The translations under genes were made by a program, and so were the position numbers. This document shows, piece by piece, positions 28,806 to 38,234 of a DNA stretch of 64,000 bases; position 1 is the first letter of the stretch, and the number at the start of each line of letters is the position of its first letter. This DNA is from Planctomycetia bacterium (GTDB lineage Bacteria > Planctomycetota > Planctomycetia > Pirellulales > UBA1268): assembly GCA_014192425.1 (NCBI GenBank), contig BJHK01000012.1, positions 36,381 to 100,380 on the forward strand, read 5' to 3'. Under the pieces are notes generated by a model. The model ran no database searches, was not told the DNA's origin, and saw nothing but the letters and a program-made list of their open reading frames with translations.

Positions 28806-31054
28806 CCCACATGGCCGCCCGACTGGTGCGCGTCGCAGGACTCGTGCTCGTCGCCGCCCTGACGGCGCCGGCGACGGCTGCGGATCCCAAGGCAGGTGCG
28901 GCGGATCGCGAGCTCGACTTCGCCGGCCGGATTCTTCCGATCCTCACCCGTCATGGCTGCAACGGTGGCGCCTGCCATGGCGCCGGCGGCGGTGCGGGGC
29001 AAAACGGCTTCTACCTGTCGCTGTTCGGCTTCGAGCCCGTCAAGGACCACGCCCGAATCACCGAGGCCGCCCGCGGCCGGTTCCTCGATTTCGCCGCCCC
29101 CGATGAGAGCCTGCTGCTGCAGAAGCCCAGCGGTGTCTACCCACATGGCGGCGGCATCCGGCTGGCGCGAGACTCGAAGGACTACGCGACGCTGCGGGCA
29201 TGGATCGCCGCCGGGGCACCGCTCGGCGATCCGCAGCGCTATCGGCTTGCGGCCATCGAAGTCGAGCCGGCCGCCTGCCGGCTTGCGACCGGGGCCGAAG
29301 CCCGGCTCACGGTCACGGCCGTGTACGCCGGCGGCCAGCGGGAGGACGTGACGGCGTGGGCCCGGTTCGAATCCAACGACGGCGGCATTGCCGAACTGGA
29401 GAAGGGGCATGGGGCCACCGTCAGGGCGGGCAGCCTGCCCGGCGACACGGCGATCGTCGTCCTGTACCGCGACAAGGTGGCGACGGTGCCGATCACGATT
29501 CCCCGCGTCGGCCCGGCGGCGCCGGCCTTCCCCGCCGAGTCGAACTTCGTCGATCGCCTCGCCTTCGCGAAGCTCAAGGCGATGAACATCGCCCCCTCGG
29601 AGCGCTGCGACGACCCGGCCTTCCTGCGCCGGCTCATGATCGACGTCGCCGGCCGGCTGCCGACCATCGACGAGGCAGCCACATTCCTTGCCGACACGAG
29701 CCCCGACAAGCGGGATCAGCTCATCGACCGCGTCCTCGACAGCGGCGACTATGCCACCACCTTCGCCGACAAGTGGGTCGTCCTCCTGCGCAGCAGTCGC
29801 GAGTCCGCCGGCCGCACGGCAACGTCCACGATGCACCAGTGGCTCCGCCAGGCGTTCCAGGACAACATGCCCTACGACCAGTTCGTCCGCGAAATCCTCA
29901 CCGCCACGGGCGCGCCCGGGGAGAGTCCGGCCGTCGGCTGGTGGAGATCGCAGGCGTCGCTCGTCAACGGTGACTTCGCGAACAATGCTGCCGAGCGGGT
30001 CAAGGACGCCGCCGAGGATTCCGCGATCCTGTTTCTCGGCCAGCGGTTGGCCTGCGCCAAGTGCCACCAGCATCCCTTCGACCGCTGGAGCCAGGCCGAC
30101 TACCACGGCTACGCCGCCTTCTTCACGCAGGTCGGCCTCAAGAAGCCGGCGGGCAATTCCCTGGCCCGGATCGTGCATCGCCGCGGCGAGGCGCGGCTCG
30201 CGCATCCCTCCACCGGCGAGCAACTCGGGCCGCGGCCCCTCGGCGGCGCGGAACTCCTGGTCACCGCCGACGAGGATCCGCGGGTCAGGCTCGCCGCATG
30301 GATGACCGCGGACACGAACCCGTTCTTCGCCAAGGCGATCGTCAACCGGATGTGGGCGCACTTCTTCGGCCGGGGCTTCGTCGATCCCGAGGACGACCTG
30401 CGCGAGACGAACCCGCCGTCGAATCCGCAACTCCTCGACGCCCTGGCCGCCGACTTCGTCCGCAGCGGCTACGACCTCAAGCACCTCGTGCGGACGATCT
30501 GCCGCTCGACGACCTACCAGCTCTCCTCGACGCCCAACGACTCCAACCGCGACGACACCCGAAACTTCTCCTCGCACCAGCCGCGCCGGCTCAAAGCGGA
30601 GATCCTCCTCGATGCGGTCGATACCGTGTGCGGCTCGACCACGGCCTTCCGAGACCAGCCCGCCGCCGCGCGGGCGCTGGAACTGGCCGACAACCTCTCG
30701 GGCACGCCGTTCCTCGAGGCCTTCGGCCGCCAACGCGGCGCCGCTGCCTGCGAATGCGGCCGGAATTCCGCCTCACCGAACCTCGGTCAAAGCCTGCAAC
30801 TGATCAACTCCGACGAGGTGCTGCGCAAGGTCGGGGCCGGCGGCGGCCGGGCGAAGCGGCTCGCCGACAGCAAGGGGCGGCCGGTGGGCGACCGGATCGA
30901 GGAGGTGTTTCTCGCCGCCTACGCGCGCCGGCCGACCGGAGCGGAAGCCGACAAGGTCCGCGGCTACCTGGAACGCAAGGAACTGTCCGTGGGCGCCTTC
31001 GAGGACCTGCTCTGGGCGGTCATCAACAGCAAGGAATTCCTCTTCACGCGCTGA
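28802..31054 (+). CDS. DUF1549/DUF1553 protein with cytochrome c-like motifs
   Basis: 750 residues from the ATG at 28802, which overlaps the DUF1501 stop. A signal peptide is followed by a heme-type motif near residues 53-59. It reads CNGGACH, spaced Cys-x4-Cys-His rather than the usual Cys-x2-Cys-His. A BIG2-like region (TAVYAGGQREDVTAWARFES) precedes DUF1549 (NFVDRLAFAKLKAMNI, LRRLMIDVAGRLPT). A canonical CAKCHQHPFDRW lies at 418-429, then DUF1553 (ANPFFAKAIVNRMWAHFFGRG-like NPFFAKAIVNRMWAHFFGRG, RSTTYQLSSTPNDSN, LNLGQSLQLINSDEV-like NLGQSLQLINSDEV). It is probably a periplasmic multiheme or metal protein acting with DUF1501. Substrate is unknown. Confidence 0.9.
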   Translation: MTHMAARLVRVAGLVLVAALTAPATAADPKAGAADRELDFAGRILPILTRHGCNGGACHGAGGGAGQNGFYLSLFGFEPVKDHARITEAARGRFLDFAAPDESLLLQKPSGVYPHGGGIRLARDSKDYATLRAWIAAGAPLGDPQRYRLAAIEVEPAACRLATGAEARLTVTAVYAGGQREDVTAWARFESNDGGIAELEKGHGATVRAGSLPGDTAIVVLYRDKVATVPITIPRVGPAAPAFPAESNFVDRLAFAKLKAMNIAPSERCDDPAFLRRLMIDVAGRLPTIDEAATFLADTSPDKRDQLIDRVLDSGDYATTFADKWVVLLRSSRESAGRTATSTMHQWLRQAFQDNMPYDQFVREILTATGAPGESPAVGWWRSQASLVNGDFANNAAERVKDAAEDSAILFLGQRLACAKCHQHPFDRWSQADYHGYAAFFTQVGLKKPAGNSLARIVHRRGEARLAHPSTGEQLGPRPLGGAELLVTADEDPRVRLAAWMTADTNPFFAKAIVNRMWAHFFGRGFVDPEDDLRETNPPSNPQLLDALAADFVRSGYDLKHLVRTICRSTTYQLSSTPNDSNRDDTRNFSSHQPRRLKAEILLDAVDTVCGSTTAFRDQPAAARALELADNLSGTPFLEAFGRQRGAAACECGRNSASPNLGQSLQLINSDEVLRKVGAGGGRAKRLADSKGRPVGDRIEEVFLAAYARRPTGAEADKVRGYLERKELSVGAFEDLLWAVINSKEFLFTR

Positions 31055-31110
31055 CCCGCGTCCTCCGCTCCCGCCGACTCGCCCCCGTCCCTCCCTTGGA
31101 AGCCAGGCCC

Positions 31111-34100
31111 ATGCTCCCGCAGCGGTCGTTCCGGATGTGCATCGCGGCCTGCGCCGCCGCGTGCTTGTTCTTCGCCACGCCCTGCTCCGCACAGCCCCCC
31201 AAGTCGCGGCTCCCCAATCCGCGCCTGTTCCGCGTACGTCCGTGCGGCGCCCAGCCCGGCACCACGCTGGACGTCGCCGTCGCCGGGGACGACCTCGACG
31301 GCGCCGAGTCGCTGCTCTTCTCCCACCCCGGCATCACGGCCCGGCTCAAGGCGGCCGACGCGCCGGACTGGGGGCGGTCGGCGAGCGGCCCGTTCACGGT
31401 CACGGTCGGGCCGGACGTGCCACCGGGCTCCTACGAGGCCCGCGTGGTCGGACGGCTGGGCCTCTCGACCTCCTGGCCCTTCGAGGTCTCGCAGGTCCCG
31501 GTCGTGGTCGAGGCAGAGGGCAACGAGTCCCGGGCAGCGGCGATGCCGATCGTCCCGGACACGCTCATCGACGGCGAGATGGCGAAGAACCTGCCAAACT
31601 TCTTCCGCTTCACCGCGGGCAAAGGGCAGCGGTTCGTGCTCGCCGTCGAGTCGCGGCTGCTCACCCCCAAGGGGAACCTGCTCGTCCACGTCTCGGGCCC
31701 GGGCGGAAAGTTGATCGCCAGCGGCTGCGCCACCCGGCAGCGCGACCCCGTGCTCCCGTTCGTGGCCCAGGATGGCGGAGAGCACCTGATCCAGGTCATC
31801 GATTCAGAACTCGATCGGTTCAGGGCCGACGGCCCGTACCGGATGGTACTGAGCACCCGGCCCCTGCTCCTCGGTGTTTGGCCCCCGATGGCCGCCCCGG
31901 CCACGTCGGGCAGTTTTCGACTGCTCGGGCACTTGCTGCCGAAGGGGGAGCCGCTGCTGCCGGATCGGCCGGGCCGCTGCCTGGAGGAGATGCCGTGGAA
32001 GATCACGGCGCCGTCCGCACCGGATCCGATTGGCCCGGGGACGCCCTTCTCTCCCCGGATGGTCGCGTTCGGCATCGATTCGTTCCCCGTCCGATTGCCC
32101 CGCCCCGCCCCGAGCGTTAACGCGGCAGCGGTCGCCTTCGCCGTCGCCACCCCCGTGCTGGAGGCGGAGCCGAACGACGCGCCTGACGCCGCCCAGAAAC
32201 TTCCCCTCCCCTGCGACGTGGCCGGCCGCTTCGATTCCCCCGGCGACCTGGACTGGTACACCGTCGCCGCCACGAAGGGGGACGTGTTCATGATCGAGGT
32301 GTTCGCGGAGCGCATCGGGCAGGTGGCCGACGTGGCCCTGCGGGTCGAGCATGTGTCCCGCGACGCGAAGGGCAAGGAACAGGTGCGGGTCGTGTTCGAG
32401 CAGGACGATCCCGTCTACCAATTTTACAATCCGCCGTTCGACGCCGTCTCGAACGATCCCACGGGCGCGTTCACCGCCGACCAGGAGGGCACCTATCGGA
32501 TCGTCGTGCGGAACCTCGCCGCCCGGACGTATGCCGACTCGGGCGCGATGTATCGGCTCGTGGTCCGGCGGCCGACGCCCGACTTCCGCCTCCTCGCGAC
32601 CTGCCTCGACCTCTATCCTCACACCGGCGACCGCAACGAACTGGGGCTGTCGGCGCCCGGCATCCCCAGGCTGCGGCGCGGTGGACGGTTTCCGCTGACC
32701 GTGCAGTTGTTCCGAAAGGATGGCTTCGACAAGGCGGTCGAGGTCGCCATCGAGGGGCTGCCGGCGGGCGTCTCCTGCCGGCCGGTGACGATCCCGCCGG
32801 GCATGTCCCAGACTGCGCTCGTGCTCGAGGCCACCGACAAGGCGGCGCCATCGCAGGGGCCGCTCCGGGTGGTGGGGACCGTGGTCGACGGCGGCACGAG
32901 GACACGCCGCGTCGCCGGCTGGGCGACGTCGATCGCCAACAAGCCGACACCGCAAGAAGTCACCCTCGGCCGCATCGTCGACGACATGCCGCTCGACGTG
33001 CGGCCGGAAGCGGTGCCGCTGACGATCGCGATGGACGGTGTCCCCCCCGCGACCGCCAGCGTCGGCGCGAAGCTGAAGCTGCCGTTCGTCGTCGAAGCGT
33101 CGGGGCCGATCAAGGGCGAGGTCCGGGCCGAACTCCGCGGCCTGTTTCGGATTGCCGACACGATCAGGCCCCCCTTGAAGATGCTCGCCGAGGGGAAGCA
33201 GAAGGGGGAACTGGAAATCGCGCTGGACGGGCTGGCGCCGGGAGAATACCAGCTCTATCTCGTCGCCCAGGCGGCGATGATGCAGGTCCGGGATCCGCGC
33301 GCCGTCGCCGGGGCGACCGCGGCGAAGGAGGCGGCGGACCAGCGCCTCGCCAAACTGGAAAAGGCCGTCGAGGCGGCCCGCCCGGCCGGGGCCGCCGCCC
33401 TGTCGAAGGCCAGTGCGGACCTGGAGGCGCACCGCAAGGGGGAGAAGCAGTTCATGCAGCAGGTCACGGGCGTGCTCAAGGCCAACGAGCCGCAGGCCAC
33501 CGAGGTGTTCGCCGTCTCGGCCCCCTTCCGCCTCGTCGTCACCAAGGCGGCTCCCCCCGCCAAGGCAGCGGTCCCGGGCCGTCTGCTGCCCATGCTCGCC
33601 CAGGCGGCGCTGGCGCTCGCCGTGGCCGACGACAAGCAGCCCGCGGCGGCCGGCAAGGGGGTCGATTACAACCGCGACGTGAAGCCGATCCTCCTCGCCA
33701 ACTGCGTTGCCTGTCACAACACGTCCGAAAATGAGGCCGGCATCCTGCTCGACAGCCCCGAGGCGATGCTGCGCAAGGGGGACAACGGCCCGGCGATCGT
33801 GCCGGGGAAGGCGGAGGAGAGCCTCGCCTTCCTCCTCGCCGCCCACACGCGCGAGCCGGTAATGCCGCCGGACGACAACGACCGGGGGGCCAAGCGGCTC
33901 ACGCCCCGGGAGCTGGGTCTTCTCCGTGCCTGGATCGACGCCGGTGCCAAGGGCACGGTCGACGGACCGCGGCCCATCGTCTTCCAGCCGCTGCCGGCCC
34001 ACATCAAACCGGTCTATGCGGCCGCGGTGTCGGCCGACGGCAGGTTCGCGGCCGCCGGGATCGGCAACCGGGTCGTGGTCTACGACGTCATGGCCAAAAA

Positions 34101-35001
34101 GCCGGTGGCCCGTCTCGTTGATCCCGACCTGCCGCCCCCTCCGGGTGGCTCCCGGTCGGCGGCCCATCGCGATGCAGTTCGCTCCCTGGCGTTCAGCCCC
34201 GATGGCACACTGTTGGCCTCCGGTGCAATGCGGACGGTCACGCTCTGGAAGCGATCGGACGCCGCCAAAGGTGGCGATCCGGAGTGGACCGTTGCCCAGC
34301 GGATCGGCGGGCCGGCGCGAACCGAGCCGTTCGTTGATCGGGTGCAGGCGCTGGCCTTCAGCCCGGACGGCACGTTGCTCGCAGCCGGGGGCGGCATGCC
34401 GACGCAGAGCGGTGAGATCGTGCTCCTGACCGCCGCCACCGGGAGCACGGTGCGCCGGTTCCCCGTGCCGGTCGCTGGCCAGGCCCCGGTGCTCAAGGAC
34501 GTCGTCCTCTGCCTCGCCTTCTCCCCCGATGGCACGCTGCTGGCGACCGGCGGCGCCGACCGGACGGTCGCGGCCTTTACCGTCTCCAGCGGCGCGAAGG
34601 TGCACGCCTTCGACGATCACGCCGGCCGTGTGCTGGGCATCGCCTGGCGCGGCGACGGCAAGCTGCTCGCCTCCGTCGGCGTCGACAGCCAGTGCCGGTT
34701 CTGGAAGGTTGGCGACACCTGGGAGCGCGGCGAGACCGTCGGGCTCGCCGGGCGGGAGTCGGTCGGCATCCACGCTCTCGGCGGCGACACGTTCGTCGTG
34801 GCCGAGGGTGACGGCAACGTGCGCGGCCGGGGCCTCGGCGAGCAGAAGAACCTGCCCACGTTCAACGGCAAGGTGGAACGCAGCCAGTGCCTCGCCGCGG
34901 ACCCCACGGGCAAGGTCGTCGCCGTCGGCGGCGCCGACGGCTCGCTGACCATCTGGAACGGCGGCGGCGGCCCGACGAAGCTGGCCGACCCGGGCCCGTG
35001 A
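31111..35001 (+). CDS. Secreted PPC-domain / cytochrome c / WD40 protein
   Basis: About 1296 residues. The ATG at 31111 gives a signal peptide (MCIAACAAACLFFATPCSA); the frame is open much further upstream inside the previous gene, but that part is a shadow. Several beta-sandwich pre-peptidase domains follow (EAEPNDAPDAAQKLPLPCDV, FDSPGDLDWYTVAATKGD near 370-390). Then come a short helical segment at about 730-800 and a planctomycete cytochrome domain with CVACH at 865-869 and EPVMPPDDN. A WD40 propeller occupies about 965-1290 (LAFSPDGTLLASGAMRTVTL, LAFSPDGTLLATGGADRTV). It is the last gene of the DUF1501 operon. Confidence 0.88.
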   Translation: MLPQRSFRMCIAACAAACLFFATPCSAQPPKSRLPNPRLFRVRPCGAQPGTTLDVAVAGDDLDGAESLLFSHPGITARLKAADAPDWGRSASGPFTVTVGPDVPPGSYEARVVGRLGLSTSWPFEVSQVPVVVEAEGNESRAAAMPIVPDTLIDGEMAKNLPNFFRFTAGKGQRFVLAVESRLLTPKGNLLVHVSGPGGKLIASGCATRQRDPVLPFVAQDGGEHLIQVIDSELDRFRADGPYRMVLSTRPLLLGVWPPMAAPATSGSFRLLGHLLPKGEPLLPDRPGRCLEEMPWKITAPSAPDPIGPGTPFSPRMVAFGIDSFPVRLPRPAPSVNAAAVAFAVATPVLEAEPNDAPDAAQKLPLPCDVAGRFDSPGDLDWYTVAATKGDVFMIEVFAERIGQVADVALRVEHVSRDAKGKEQVRVVFEQDDPVYQFYNPPFDAVSNDPTGAFTADQEGTYRIVVRNLAARTYADSGAMYRLVVRRPTPDFRLLATCLDLYPHTGDRNELGLSAPGIPRLRRGGRFPLTVQLFRKDGFDKAVEVAIEGLPAGVSCRPVTIPPGMSQTALVLEATDKAAPSQGPLRVVGTVVDGGTRTRRVAGWATSIANKPTPQEVTLGRIVDDMPLDVRPEAVPLTIAMDGVPPATASVGAKLKLPFVVEASGPIKGEVRAELRGLFRIADTIRPPLKMLAEGKQKGELEIALDGLAPGEYQLYLVAQAAMMQVRDPRAVAGATAAKEAADQRLAKLEKAVEAARPAGAAALSKASADLEAHRKGEKQFMQQVTGVLKANEPQATEVFAVSAPFRLVVTKAAPPAKAAVPGRLLPMLAQAALALAVADDKQPAAAGKGVDYNRDVKPILLANCVACHNTSENEAGILLDSPEAMLRKGDNGPAIVPGKAEESLAFLLAAHTREPVMPPDDNDRGAKRLTPRELGLLRAWIDAGAKGTVDGPRPIVFQPLPAHIKPVYAAAVSADGRFAAAGIGNRVVVYDVMAKKPVARLVDPDLPPPPGGSRSAAHRDAVRSLAFSPDGTLLASGAMRTVTLWKRSDAAKGGDPEWTVAQRIGGPARTEPFVDRVQALAFSPDGTLLAAGGGMPTQSGEIVLLTAATGSTVRRFPVPVAGQAPVLKDVVLCLAFSPDGTLLATGGADRTVAAFTVSSGAKVHAFDDHAGRVLGIAWRGDGKLLASVGVDSQCRFWKVGDTWERGETVGLAGRESVGIHALGGDTFVVAEGDGNVRGRGLGEQKNLPTFNGKVERSQCLAADPTGKVVAVGGADGSLTIWNGGGGPTKLADPGP

Positions 35002-35146
35002 GCTGGATGTGGCGGTTGCGGCGCGCCGGGGACGCTTCCGCCACACGACGCTGCACCGAGTTGGGCCCGATCGTGTACCGTCTCCCGGATGAAGACGGTC
35101 ATTTCGACGTCTCCGCCACGGACCACGGGGTTCCTTTTCCGCAGGC

Positions 35147-36784
35147 ATGGAACGCTCTTCTCGCTACCGCTGGGCCGCGCCGGGCGACGTCAACGCCTTC
35201 TTCGGACTGGCGCTCGACAACCTCGCCGACCTCGTTCTCGCCGTCTCGCTGCTGGCGACCGTCTTCGACTATCCGCTGCAGTTCGCCCTCTCCCACTTCG
35301 TGCCGGGCACGGCGGTCGGCGTCGTCGTCGGTGACCTGCTCTTCACCTGGATGGCGTTCCGTCTCGCCCGACGGACCGGCCGCAGCGACGTCACCGCCAT
35401 GCCGCTCGGCCTCGACACGCCGAGCACCTTTGGCATGGTGTTCTTCGTGCTCGGCCCCGCTTTCGTCGCCGCCCTCGGCCGTGGCCTGGAACGGGAGGCG
35501 GCCGCCCGCCATGCCTGGCACGTCGGCATGTGCGCCATCGTGGCCAGCGGGCTGTTCAAGCTCGCCTGCAGCGTCGCGGCCGGACCGGTCCGCCGGCTCG
35601 TTCCCCGCGCCGGCCTGCTCGGCAGCCTGACGGCGATCGCGCTGGTGCTGATCACGTTCCTGCCGCTCCTCAAGGTCTTCGGTTCGCCGCTGGTCGGGGT
35701 CGTCGCCCTCGGCGTCACGCTGGCGGCGCTGACCGCACGGATCCCGTTGCCGCTGCGCATCCCCGGGGCTCTCGCCGCCCTGCTCCTCGGCGGGCTGATC
35801 CAGGCCGTCGGCACGGCCACGGGCTGGATACCCGTCGGCACCGGGCACGCGGCCTTCGACCCGGCCGCCGCCCTCTGGCCGACCGCTTGGCTCGCGGCCG
35901 GTTCGTTCGCCTGGCTGGAGGCGTGGAAGGAGTCGCTCGTCTACCTGCCGATCGTGATCCCGTTCGCGCTCGGCACGGTCGTCGGCGGCATCGACTGCAC
36001 CGAGAGTGCCGCGGCTGCGGGAGACGAGTACGACACGGGGCGGATCATCGCCGTCGAGGGACTCGCCACGGTCGTCGCCGGCTGCTGCGGCGGTGTGATC
36101 CAGACCACGCCCTACATCGGCCATCCGGCCTACAAGGCGATGGGGGGCCGGGCCGCCTACACGCTGGCCACGGCGCTGTTCATCGGCGCGGCCGGACTGA
36201 CCGGCAGCTTCGCCTACCTGTTCCAGGTGATCCCCGAGCCGGCCATCCTCCCGATCCTCGTGTTCATCGGCCTGGAGATCACGGCGCAGAGTTTTCATGC
36301 GACCCCGCAGCGCCACTATCCCGCCGTGGCAATCGCCTGTGTGCCGGCGCTGGCGGCGCTGGTGACGATCCAGGCCGACGAGCTCGTCGCCGCCGGCGCC
36401 ACGCCCGGGCCGGAACTCGCCGCCAAGCTGCTCACGCTCCGCCAGCTCTCCGGCGGCTTCATCGTCACGAGCCTCGTCTGGGCGGGCATGGTGGCGGCGC
36501 TCGTCGACCGGCGGCTCCTGCAGGCCGCCGGCTGGTGCCTGGCCGCAGCCGGGCTCGCCCTGTGCGGCGTGATCCATTCCCCGTTCCCCGACGGCCGGAT
36601 GTTCCTCCCCTGGTCGATCGGCCCGCTGCCGGCCAACGCCGCGGGCCGCGGCCCGGTCGAGATTGCCGCCGCCTACGCGGTCCTCGCCCTGCTCTTCGCC
36701 GGCTGGCAGGTGTGGCTGCGCGGTCGCGCGCGAAACAGCGACGTCACAGGGGATACGCGGTACGTGCCTGAACATCGAACGTGA
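35147..36784 (+). CDS. NCS2-type (xanthine/uracil-like) permease
   Basis: 545 residues with about 13 hydrophobic segments. Family features include GDVNAFFGLALDNLADLVL at 13-31, SDVTAMPLGLDTPS near 82, GGIDCTESAAAAGDEYDT near 283, TTPYIGHPAYKAMGGRAAYT near 324 and PEPAILPILVFIGLEI near 362. It resembles the planctomycete and proteobacterial branch annotated as xanthine/uracil/vitamin C permease. Transported substrate cannot be read from sequence. A dispersed element follows at 36821. Confidence 0.8.
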   Translation: MERSSRYRWAAPGDVNAFFGLALDNLADLVLAVSLLATVFDYPLQFALSHFVPGTAVGVVVGDLLFTWMAFRLARRTGRSDVTAMPLGLDTPSTFGMVFFVLGPAFVAALGRGLEREAAARHAWHVGMCAIVASGLFKLACSVAAGPVRRLVPRAGLLGSLTAIALVLITFLPLLKVFGSPLVGVVALGVTLAALTARIPLPLRIPGALAALLLGGLIQAVGTATGWIPVGTGHAAFDPAAALWPTAWLAAGSFAWLEAWKESLVYLPIVIPFALGTVVGGIDCTESAAAAGDEYDTGRIIAVEGLATVVAGCCGGVIQTTPYIGHPAYKAMGGRAAYTLATALFIGAAGLTGSFAYLFQVIPEPAILPILVFIGLEITAQSFHATPQRHYPAVAIACVPALAALVTIQADELVAAGATPGPELAAKLLTLRQLSGGFIVTSLVWAGMVAALVDRRLLQAAGWCLAAAGLALCGVIHSPFPDGRMFLPWSIGPLPANAAGRGPVEIAAAYAVLALLFAGWQVWLRGRARNSDVTGDTRYVPEHRT

Positions 36785-36820
36785 TGCGACTTTGACATGA
36801 CCTTCCAAGGCTCGCAGGTC

Positions 36821-36954
36821 GGGGTTACCCATGCCCCATCGCCGGACGTTCGCTCCGGGCATCCATGCCCTTCGCTCGCTCGGACCTGCCTGCGCTTCGG
36901 CCTCCAGCCTTCGCTTGTCAGCTCACGCCGGCTCCCGGGGCACGGGCAACCTCT
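36821..36954 (+). repeat. Palindrome-ended dispersed element, copy 3
   Basis: About 134 bp in the same orientation as copy 1: GGGGTTACCCATGCCCC at the left end, CGGGGCACGGGCAACC at the right end, interior CGCCGGACGTTCGCTCCGG. It lies between the NCS2 permease and the altered lactate permease. Some of the right-hand interior has diverged. Confidence 0.8.
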
Positions 36955-37037
36955 CCCAGTGCCTGGATCGTCATATCGCTGGTGTGATCCTGTATCCGCA
37001 TGAAACCGCATACGCCCTCTCTGGGATCGTCATAACC

Positions 37038-38234
37038 ATGCCCGTCTGGTCGCAGGTGTATGACCCGCTCGGGTCGCAGGTTCTCTCGACCCTCGTGGCC
37101 CTGCTGCCGCTGGTGGTGCTGCTCGGGCTGCTCGCCGGTGCCGGCTTTCCCGCGCTCGAAGCCGCCTGCATCGCCCTGATCGCCAACACCGCACCCGTCG
37201 CCTTTGGCGCCCTCGGCACGCCGATCCTCACCCTCGCCAGGGTGACGGGGCTCGACGAGCAGGCGATCTCATCGCTGGCGGGGAGGCAGTTGCCGTTCTT
37301 CTCGCTCGTCATCCCCGCCTGGATGGTGGTGGTCATGGCGGGCTGGCAGGGGCTGGCGGGCGTCTGGCCCGCGGTTCTCGTCTGCGGCCTGTCGTTCGCC
37401 ACGGTGCAGTTCGCGATGGCGAACTTCGTCGGGCCGGCGCTCGTGGACGTCGTTGGCGGCGTCGCCAGCCTCGTCGTCACGGCGGTGTTCCTCCGCATCT
37501 GGCGGCCGCGTGAAATCTGGCGGCACGCTGCCATTGCCGAGAACCGGACCATGGCGGCCGACCACGGCGCGGCCGCCGATCACGACCGCGCGCCCGTCGA
37601 TTCACCGGGGCGGATCGCCTGGGCGTGGATGCCGTGGACATTCCTCTCGATCGCCGTCTTCTTCTGGGGTCTGCCGCCGGTGAAGGCTCGTCTCGATGCC
37701 GTGGCGACGCCGGCCGAGATCCGCGTTCCCCGGCTCGACGGCCGGGTGGCGAAGGTGCCGCCGGCGAGCCGCGCGTTGCGGGAAATCGAGCCCGCCGTCT
37801 ACCGTTTCAACTGGCTCTCGGCGGCCGGCAGCGGAATCCTCGCGGCCGCGCTCGTGTCGATACCCTGGCTCGGCGTCTCCTGGCGCCGGGCGGCGGCGAT
37901 CGGCCTGGCCACGCTCGTCCGGCTCGGGGAATCACTGGCCACGGTCGCGCTGATGCTGGCCTTGGCGTTCGTCACCCGCTACTCGGGCACCGACGTCACG
38001 CTCGGTCTCGCCCTGACACGGACCGGCGCCGCCTACGCATTCTTCGCGCCGCTCCTCGGCTGGCTGGGCGTGGCCCTCACCGGCAGCGACACCTCCAGCA
38101 ACGCCATGTTCGGCAGCCTGCAGCGGGTCACCGCCGAGCAGCTCGGGCTCGATCCGCTCCTCACCTGCACCGCCAACAGCACCGGTGCCATAGCCCCGGG
38201 CCGGCTTCGCGCCCGGCCCCGGCTTGGGCTATGA
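37038..38234 (+). pseudogene. Lactate permease (LctP/LldP) with internal deletion and replaced C-terminus
   Basis: 398 residues against about 550 for the family. The first 33 residues (VYDPLGSQVLSTLVALLPLV) match the LctP N-terminus. The sequence then jumps directly to FPALEAACIALIANTAPVAF, which is near residue 151 of E. coli LldP, so about 115 residues are missing in frame. The middle and later parts are well conserved (LAGRQLPFFSLVIPAWMV, GWLGVALTGSDTSSNAMFGS). After LLTCTANSTG the expected GGVMGKMISPQS segment and last helices (about 70 residues) are replaced by APGRLRARPRLGL from a hairpin-forming sequence. Transport activity is unlikely. The stop overlaps the next start. Confidence 0.8.
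38190..38232. repeat. Hairpin-forming sequence at the broken end of the lactate permease
   Basis: ATAGCCC (38190-38196) pairs with GGGCTAT (38226-38232), and an inner GGGCCGG pairs with CCGGCCC across CTTCGCGC. The element encodes the non-homologous tail of the permease and ends exactly at the start codon of the next gene. GGGC-rich hairpins of similar flavour occur in the 47-49 kb arrays (GCCGGGCTCTGCCCGGC). Confidence 0.75.

Noticed and set aside
30061-31110. N-terminal extension of the WD40 protein to 30061
   Set aside because: That part overlaps the DUF1549/DUF1553 gene in another frame and is Arg/Pro-rich. A clean signal peptide begins at 31111.
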